22,369 bases of DNA from an uncultured Eubacteriaceae bacterium (lineage in GTDB: Bacteria > Bacillota > Clostridia > Eubacteriales > UBA1433): contig CALFLU010000095.1 of NCBI GenBank assembly GCA_937880125.1, positions 1-22,369 on the forward strand. The letters are read 5' to 3'. A program made the translations under genes and the position numbers. Positions within the stretch are counted from its first letter, which is position 1, and every line of letters starts with the position of its first letter. A model generated the notes under the pieces. The model was not told the origin of the DNA. It made no database searches and saw only the letters and a list, made by a program, of their open reading frames with translations. Below are positions 17,074-22,369 of this stretch, in pieces.

Positions 17074-18174
17074 ATGAGAAAAAAAGTGGTTGTAGGCATG
17101 AGCGGCGGTGTTGACAGCAGTGTCGCGGCGCTTTTGCTGAAGCAGCAGGGATATGATGTGGTGGGCGTGTTTATGAAAAATTGGGAGGACGATGACAAAC
17201 ATTGTCCTGCGCAGGAAGACTATGCGGATGTGAGCAGTGTGTGTGCGAAATTGGACATACCTTACTATACAGTCAATTTTTCCAAAGAATATTATGACCG
17301 CGTATTTCGCTATTTTTTAAAGGAATACGAAGAAGGACGAACACCAAACCCTGATGTGTTGTGCAACAGTGAAATAAAATTTAAAGCCTTTTTGGAATAT
17401 GCTCTCGACGTCATAGGGGCAGATTGCATTGCTACGGGACACTATGTGCGCCGAAAAGAAGACAATGGCAACTGGCAGCTTTTGAAAGGGGTTGACGAAA
17501 ACAAAGACCAAAGCTATTTTTTGTGTCAACTCAATCAAAGACAGCTTGCGGCGTCGCTGTTTCCGGTGGGAGAGCTAAAAAAAAGCGAAGTCAGAAAAAT
17601 TGCCGAAGAACATGATTTGCGCACCGCCGGCAAAAAGGACAGTACGGGGATTTGTTTCATCGGAGAGCGAAAGTTCAGAGAGTTTTTATCGGGATACTTG
17701 CCCAACCAAAAGGGACGAATTCGCGATATAAACGGAGAAATTGTCGGGCAACATATCGGCTTGATGTATTATACACTGGGTCAAAGACGCGGATTAGGCA
17801 TAGGGGGAAAGGGCAGCGGGGAGCGGTGGTATGTGGTGGGCAAAGACCTAAAACAAAACGAGCTGCTGGTCGTGCAAGGAGATGAACACCCGGCATTATA
17901 TGCCGATGGGCTTGTAGCCAAAAAAGCAAGTTGGATTTTGGGCACAGCACCCACACAAACCTTTGCGTGTAATGTAAAATATCGTTATCGCCAACCGGAC
18001 AAAAGAGCAAAAGTGCGAATCAAAGAAGATAAAATTTTCGTAGACTTTTTTGAACCGCAAAAGGCGGTATGCCCGGGACAATACGTGGTGTTTTATGACA
18101 ATAATGTTTGCCTGGGCGGCGCAGAAATAGAAAAAACGATACCATATCGTGGACAGGAAAGATCAACACAATGA
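17074..18174 (+). CDS. mnmA: tRNA-specific 2-thiouridylase MnmA
   Basis: A 366-residue PP-loop enzyme that adds sulfur to C2 of the wobble uridine in tRNA for Lys, Glu and Gln. The PP-loop SGGVDSS is at 10-16. The catalytic pair is C97 ([16 protein letters not shown]) and C194 ([10 protein letters not shown]), and both are present, so the persulfide-relay form is intact. GHYVRR and [11 protein letters not shown] are further family marks, and the C-terminal beta-barrel (about 280-366) is complete. ATG 17074 lies 2 bases after the fprA stop with no evident Shine-Dalgarno sequence, so it probably relies on ribosomes finishing fprA. A TTG at 17068 is an unlikely alternative. The sulfur donor (an IscS/NifS-type desulfurase) is not in the window. 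Confidence 0.96.
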   Translation: MRKKVVVGMSGGVDSSVAALLLKQQGYDVVGVFMKNWEDDDKHCPAQEDYADVSSVCAKLDIPYYTVNFSKEYYDRVFRYFLKEYEEGRTPNPDVLCNSEIKFKAFLEYALDVIGADCIATGHYVRRKEDNGNWQLLKGVDENKDQSYFLCQLNQRQLAASLFPVGELKKSEVRKIAEEHDLRTAGKKDSTGICFIGERKFREFLSGYLPNQKGRIRDINGEIVGQHIGLMYYTLGQRRGLGIGGKGSGERWYVVGKDLKQNELLVVQGDEHPALYADGLVAKKASWILGTAPTQTFACNVKYRYRQPDKRAKVRIKEDKIFVDFFEPQKAVCPGQYVVFYDNNVCLGGAEIEKTIPYRGQERSTQ

Positions 18175-18635
18175 AAAAAAGAATTGTTTACGCAATAACA
18201 GTAATATTTCTCGTAGGGCTGCTGGCCTCATGCAGTTCGACAAAAATGAGCGACAGCTATAATCATCTTACAGGCAGTTGGCTGCTGGATTCCAAATATG
18301 TCGATACCGTGCCACAGCAAACGGTTTTGACGATCTTGGATTTTAAGGCGGATAAAACAGTGGACATCTATGAATATGTCCCCGCCGAAGAACAACCGGC
18401 AACCGTGTTTCGCACAGATTCTGCGGTGCCGGACAAAAGTGCCTTTACACTAAAAGAAACTTCTCCGGTCAATGTCAACGGCAATACCATTTCCTACCAA
18501 TACCAGGGAAACACCATCGAAGCCACATTTTCGGTGGAGCTAAACAGTTTGACGGTGCATATGTATGTTAAAAATGAAGAAAATAAGACTATTCACGAAA
18601 TTTATAAATCGGCGGAAAAAGAAAAACGACCCTAA
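18171..18635 (+). CDS. Small secreted lipoprotein, possibly lipocalin-like
   Basis: A 154-residue protein beginning [21 protein letters not shown], a lipoprotein signal peptide with lipobox LASC. The mature protein would be anchored to the outer face of the membrane through the cysteine at residue 20. The body ([15 protein letters not shown], then alternating short strands such as [19 protein letters not shown]) looks all-beta and resembles lipocalin-like domains, but I cannot name a family with confidence. A longer reading frame from 18108 exists inside mnmA, but ATG 18171 has AGGAAAG at 18155-18161 and directly gives the signal peptide. It overlaps the mnmA stop as ATGA. It is the last gene before the terminator. 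Confidence 0.8.
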   Translation: MKKRIVYAITVIFLVGLLASCSSTKMSDSYNHLTGSWLLDSKYVDTVPQQTVLTILDFKADKTVDIYEYVPAEEQPATVFRTDSAVPDKSAFTLKETSPVNVNGNTISYQYQGNTIEATFSVELNSLTVHMYVKNEENKTIHEIYKSAEKEKRP

Positions 18636-18662
18636 AACGTTGTTGTCATAAATTGAAAAGCC

Positions 18663-18693
18663 AAATTGCTGCAATGTTGCAGCAATTTTGTTA
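18663..18693 (+). terminator. Rho-independent terminator after the lipoprotein gene
   Basis: AAATTGCTGCAA (18663-18674) pairs perfectly with TTGCAGCAATTT (18677-18688) around a two-base centre and runs into TTTTGTTAT. It lies 28 bases after the lipoprotein stop. The stem is symmetrical, but the T run on the + side marks it as ending the upstream unit. Confidence 0.8.
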
Positions 18694-18726
18694 TGAAGTG
18701 AAAAAAACTGCATTGATGTAAAAAAA

Positions 18727-18735
18727 TGATATAAT
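18727..18735 (+). promoter_or_regulatory. Extended -10 promoter of dnaE
   Basis: TGATATAAT is a perfect extended -10 element (TG at 18727-18728, TATAAT at 18730-18735). No good -35 lies 16-18 bases upstream, as expected for this promoter class. Transcription would start near 18742, which places ATG 18736 outside the transcript and supports ATG 18757 as the dnaE start. Confidence 0.7.
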
Positions 18736-18756
18736 ATGCAGCAGGAGAAGCGCAAA

Positions 18757-21700
18757 ATGAAATCGAAATTTGCCCATTTGCATTTACATACACAATATTC
18801 GTTGTTGGACGGCTTTGTAAGGATTGAAAATCTGGTCAAGCGAGTAAAAGAGTTGGGAATGAACAGCGTTGCCATCACGGATCACGGCGCAATGTTTGGC
18901 GTTCCCGCCTTTTATGATGCCTGCAAAAAAGAGGGGATTAAGCCTGTAATCGGCTGTGAGGTGTATGTTGCACGTCGCGGCATGCATAACAAAGAAGGAA
19001 AAATGGATACCGAACCCTATCATTTGATTCTTTTGGCCGAAAACAATGACGGCTATAAGAATCTCATGAAAATTGTGTCAGCAGGTTACACAGAGGGCTT
19101 TTACTATCGCCCGCGTGTGGACAAAGATGTCCTGCGCCAGCACAGCGAAGGTCTTATTGCGCTCAGCGCCTGCCTGGCGGGAGAGGTCTCGGTCAATATT
19201 ATTGCACAAAAGTATGACGAGGCAAAAAAGGCTGCAACGGAATACAGAGATATTTTCGGCGAAGAAAATTTCTTTTTGGAACTGCAGGAAAATGATATTT
19301 ATGAGCAGCAGCTGGTGAATTTTCATTTGAAGCAGTTGTCAAAAGAGCTGAATATCGCATTGGTTGCCACCAATGACGTGCACTATTTGTCAAAAGAAGA
19401 TGCAAAGACGCACGATGTGTTGCTTTGCATTCAAACAAATGCAAAGGTGGATGATGAAAACCGCATGCGATTTTCTTCGGATACCTTTTATTTGCGGAGC
19501 CCCGAAGAAATGGAAGATATTTTTGTGGACTCCGTCGATGCTGTGCATAACACGCAAAAAATTGCGGACCGGTGCAATGTGGAATTTGAATATGGGCTTT
19601 TTCACCTGCCGACCTTTGAAATCCCCGCAGGTTTGACTTCTAAAGAATACTTATTGCAGCTGGCACATGAGGGCTTGATGCAAAAGGCGGAGGGAAAAAC
19701 AAAGGCAGAGCTGGAAATATATGACAAACGACTTTCAGAAGAAATCAATGTCATTGACGAGATGGGATATTGTGATTACTTTTTGATTGTTTGGGATTTT
19801 ATTCGCTATGCAAAGGAAAATAACATCACGGTAGGACCCGGCAGGGGCTCAGCGGTGGGCAGCTTGGCAAGTTATTGCCTGGATATTACCACGGTGGATC
19901 CCATTGAATATAACTTGCTGTTTGAGCGCTTTTTAAATAAAGAACGCGTCAGCATGCCCGATATCGACATTGACTTTTGCATACGGCGCAGGCAGGAAGT
20001 AATTGATTACGTGACAGAAAAGTATGGCGAAAACAGTGTGGCACAAATTATCACCTTTGGCACAATGGCGCCCAAAGCCGCCATCCGAGACGTGGCGCGC
20101 GCGTTGAATGTGCCTTACTCTCTTGCGGACAACATTGCAAAAATGGTTCCCAATATGCTCAATGTAACCATTGACCAAGCAATTGAAATGAATTTTCAAC
20201 TGCGAGAATTAATTGAAAAAGACGCCCTAGTCGCACAAATCGTCAACTTGGCCAGGGAGATGGAAGGTTTGAGCAGGCACGCCTCAACCCACGCTGCCGG
20301 TGTGGTCATTGCCAAGGGGGATATTACGGATTATGTTCCTTTGTATATGCAGCAGGACAGCAAAAAAGGGCGGATTATTTCGACGCAGTTTTCAATGGGT
20401 TATTTGGAGCGACTGGGGCTGTTGAAAATGGATTTTCTCGGGCTTCGAAACTTGACGATGATTCAGGACTGCCTGGCAAATATAGAAAAAAATCACGGCA
20501 TAACCGTTGATATTGACAAAATAGCCTACGACGAAGCAAAGGTATATGAGCTGCTTTCGCGAGGGGATACCTTTGGTGTGTTTCAGTTGGAAGGCAGCGG
20601 AATGCGACAATTTATAACCGACATGAAACCAAGCGGCTTTGAAGATATTATTGCCGCTGTTGCCCTTTACAGACCGGGGCCGATGGATTCGATTCCGACT
20701 TATATTTATAACAAAAAAAACCAAGACAAAATATCTTATATCCACCCAAAGCTGGAGACGATTTTGGACGTGACCTATGGCTGCATTGTCTATCAGGAAC
20801 AGGTTATGCAAATTGTACGTGAAATCGCCGGTTATTCGATGGGGCAAAGCGATATTTTGCGGCGGGCGATGAGCAAAAAACAAGCCGATGTCATGGCGCA
20901 GCAAAAGGACATCTTTATTAACGGACAAGTGGATGAAGCGGGCAATATTGTGATTGAAGGGGCACTGCGTCGCGGTGTAGACGAAAAAAGTGCGACACAC
21001 ATCTATGATCAAATGCTGACCTTTGCTCAATATGCCTTTAATAAATCGCATGCGGCCGCCTATGCTGTCATTGCCTATCAAACAGCTTGGCTCAAGTGCA
21101 TGTATCCCGTAGAATTTATGGCAGCTCTTTTGTCCAGCGTCATGGACAGTGAGGGGAAAATTGCGCTGTATATTCAAAATTGCAGAAATATGGGCATTGA
21201 GGTGTTGCCGCCGGATATCAATGAAAGCGAGCACAATTTCAGTGCAGTGGGAGAAAAAATTCGCTTCGGCCTGCGTGCGGTTAAACACGTCGGGGAAGGG
21301 GTTATTGAAGAAATTATCGAAGAGAGAAATTCGAAGGGCGCGTTTTTGCATTTTCATGATTTTGCAAGCCGCCTGAATGGTAGCATCAATAAAAAAGCAG
21401 TGGAATTTTTGATCAAAGCCGGCGCCTTTGATTTTGGACAAAGCAGCATGCGCAGTACGTTAAAAGAAAACATGGAACAAGTAATGAGTGGTGTCGCCAA
21501 TACGACCAAAAACAAAATTGAAGGGCAAATGTCCTTGTTTGATCAAAATATTTTGCCTGAACCGAGTTATGCAAAGATGCAAGAGCATGAGCCCTGGGCA
21601 GAACAGGTGACAATTGGCTATGAAAAAGAAGCCACAGGTATTTATATTACGGCGCATCCGTTAGAAAAATTCGGCGAATTACTGAAAAGTTATGATTGTG

Positions 21701-22251
21701 TAGACAGCTTGTCGCTCAGTGACGAAGACTTTAGCCATGAACGGGACAGAGACAATTGCACGGTGGCGGGCATTGTCACGGAGGTGCGCACCATTATCAA
21801 TAAAAAAGGCAATCCCATGGCATTTGTCACGATAGAAGACAATTATGGGACGATTGATGTGGTGGTGTTCAGCGAGGTATATAAAAAATACATCGATCTG
21901 ATTTCAAAAGAAAAAATTGTACTGATAAATGGTATAATAAGCGCAAAAGAAAATCAGTCTGCCAGCATCATTGCGCAAACCATTCAAGCATTGGAAGAGA
22001 GCGCAAATATGCAGATGAATCAAAACAATTTGCGCCTGATGATTGCCGTGCCGCGGGATAAATATCAACTTTGTCAGAAAGATATATTGGATATTTTGTC
22101 AAACAACCGCGGAGAGGGAAAAGTGTATTTGCATTTTACGGACATCAATCAAAAATTATTGGCAGATCAAACGTTGTTTGTGACCGTTACAGACGAATTG
22201 GTAGGCGAGTTAGAGGGTATATTGGGCAGGGACACGGTCCAAATTTTTTAA
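18757..22251 (+). CDS. dnaE: DNA polymerase III alpha subunit DnaE
   Basis: A 1164-residue replicative polymerase. The PHP domain comes first (HLHLHTQYSLLDG at 7-19, TDHGAMFG at 41-48). The palm follows, with GPGRGSAVGS (360-369) and catalytic D402 and D404 in PDIDIDFC. The third aspartate is D559 in KMDFLGLRN. The fingers and tandem helix-hairpin-helix region follow, including YAFNKSHAAAYA. A clamp-binding motif QMSLF sits at 924-928. The OB-fold domain is near 1003-1040 (VAGIVTEVRTIINKKGNPMAF), then a short C-terminal domain. Length and order match DnaE, not PolC, which has an inserted exonuclease. AGGAG at 18743-18747 sets ATG 18757. An in-frame ATG at 18736 overlaps the -10 element and has no site. 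Confidence 0.97.
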   Translation: MKSKFAHLHLHTQYSLLDGFVRIENLVKRVKELGMNSVAITDHGAMFGVPAFYDACKKEGIKPVIGCEVYVARRGMHNKEGKMDTEPYHLILLAENNDGYKNLMKIVSAGYTEGFYYRPRVDKDVLRQHSEGLIALSACLAGEVSVNIIAQKYDEAKKAATEYRDIFGEENFFLELQENDIYEQQLVNFHLKQLSKELNIALVATNDVHYLSKEDAKTHDVLLCIQTNAKVDDENRMRFSSDTFYLRSPEEMEDIFVDSVDAVHNTQKIADRCNVEFEYGLFHLPTFEIPAGLTSKEYLLQLAHEGLMQKAEGKTKAELEIYDKRLSEEINVIDEMGYCDYFLIVWDFIRYAKENNITVGPGRGSAVGSLASYCLDITTVDPIEYNLLFERFLNKERVSMPDIDIDFCIRRRQEVIDYVTEKYGENSVAQIITFGTMAPKAAIRDVARALNVPYSLADNIAKMVPNMLNVTIDQAIEMNFQLRELIEKDALVAQIVNLAREMEGLSRHASTHAAGVVIAKGDITDYVPLYMQQDSKKGRIISTQFSMGYLERLGLLKMDFLGLRNLTMIQDCLANIEKNHGITVDIDKIAYDEAKVYELLSRGDTFGVFQLEGSGMRQFITDMKPSGFEDIIAAVALYRPGPMDSIPTYIYNKKNQDKISYIHPKLETILDVTYGCIVYQEQVMQIVREIAGYSMGQSDILRRAMSKKQADVMAQQKDIFINGQVDEAGNIVIEGALRRGVDEKSATHIYDQMLTFAQYAFNKSHAAAYAVIAYQTAWLKCMYPVEFMAALLSSVMDSEGKIALYIQNCRNMGIEVLPPDINESEHNFSAVGEKIRFGLRAVKHVGEGVIEEIIEERNSKGAFLHFHDFASRLNGSINKKAVEFLIKAGAFDFGQSSMRSTLKENMEQVMSGVANTTKNKIEGQMSLFDQNILPEPSYAKMQEHEPWAEQVTIGYEKEATGIYITAHPLEKFGELLKSYDCVDSLSLSDEDFSHERDRDNCTVAGIVTEVRTIINKKGNPMAFVTIEDNYGTIDVVVFSEVYKKYIDLISKEKIVLINGIISAKENQSASIIAQTIQALEESANMQMNQNNLRLMIAVPRDKYQLCQKDILDILSNNRGEGKVYLHFTDINQKLLADQTLFVTVTDELVGELEGILGRDTVQIF

Positions 22252-22296
22252 AAACATCATTGAGAAAAGGTAAAAAAATAAACACGGAGAAACAGC

Positions 22297-22369
22297 ATGA
22301 AAAAAACGATTCGATGGGTGCTCATTCTTATTTTGGCATTGTTGATTATCAGTGCCGCAGCAATAAAAA
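22297..22369 (+). CDS. Start of a membrane or secreted protein, cut by window end
   Basis: The first 24 codons of a gene starting MKKTIRWVLILILALLIISAA. The basic N-terminus and a hydrophobic stretch of about 15 residues form a signal peptide or membrane anchor. GGAGA at 22286-22290 is well placed for ATG 22297. It follows dnaE by 45 bases with no hairpin between, so co-transcription with dnaE is likely. Nothing can be said of its function. Confidence 0.65.
   Translation, partial: MKKTIRWVLILILALLIISAAAIK

Noticed and set aside
16488..17198. Open frame of 236 codons on the - strand across fprA and mnmA
   Set aside because: It spans the junction of two well-supported genes on the other strand, and the protein is low-complexity in Ser, Phe and His without family features.
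18713..18718. TTGATG as -35 of the dnaE promoter
   Set aside because: It is only 11 bases from TATAAT, too close for sigma-A. The extended -10 element explains the promoter better.
20392..21441. Long open frame of 349 codons on the - strand opposite dnaE
   Set aside because: It lies entirely inside dnaE, has no recognisable motif, and its composition reflects the mirror of dnaE codons. The dnaE domains at the same positions are clear.
1..22369. CRISPR arrays, tRNA or rRNA genes, insertion sequences, phage or toxin-antitoxin genes
   Set aside because: I saw no regularly spaced repeats, no tRNA-like folds and no transposase or phage motifs on either strand.

Overview
The window is AT-rich, every gene I can support lies on the + strand, spacing is tight and ribosome binding sites are of the AGGAG type. 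The gene content (a DnaE polymerase of about 1160 residues, a YhaO/YhaN repair pair, a flavodiiron protein, and Wzx/Wzy-type glycan genes) suggests an anaerobic Bacillota, probably class Clostridia. This is inference: there is no rRNA or other decisive marker. The first 34 bases are an Illumina TruSeq adapter joined to a contig end, so the sequence comes from a draft or metagenomic assembly, and everything upstream of base 35 is missing.

Region 1 (35-12293) is the downstream part of a surface-polysaccharide operon with very short gaps or overlaps throughout. In order it encodes: the C-terminal half of a Gfo/Idh/MocA sugar-nucleotide oxidoreductase, a GT4-like glycosyltransferase, a WbpG-type N-acetyl sugar amidotransferase, a second GT4 glycosyltransferase, a Wzy-type polymerase, a three-enzyme set making a 2-acetamido-2,6-dideoxy-L-hexose (CapE-type dehydratase/epimerase, RmlD-like reductase, UDP-GlcNAc 2-epimerase-like enzyme), a third GT-B glycosyltransferase, a Wzx-type flippase, and a Wzz-type chain-length protein whose cytoplasmic tail looks like a dead tyrosine-kinase domain. 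Together they would build a repeat unit with three glycosyltransferases after an initiating enzyme that is not in the window. The repeat unit probably contains an L-QuiNAc/L-RhaNAc-type residue and an amidino-modified amino sugar, possibly a uronate. The unit is flipped by Wzx and polymerised by Wzy under Wzz control.

Region 2 (12294-18756) starts with a 275-base gap holding a perfect 26-base palindrome and a very good sigma-A promoter. The promoter drives a compact set: yhaO, yhaN (an SbcD/SbcC-like nuclease and ATPase pair), a flavodiiron protein, mnmA (tRNA 2-thiouridylase) and a small lipoprotein. A hairpin terminator follows at 18663-18693. This looks like one transcription unit combining DNA-end repair, oxygen/NO detoxification and tRNA thiolation.

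Region 3 (18727-22369) has an extended -10 promoter followed by dnaE (DNA polymerase III alpha). The first 24 codons of a secreted or membrane protein follow and are cut by the window end. I saw no tRNA, rRNA, CRISPR array, insertion sequence or phage gene.
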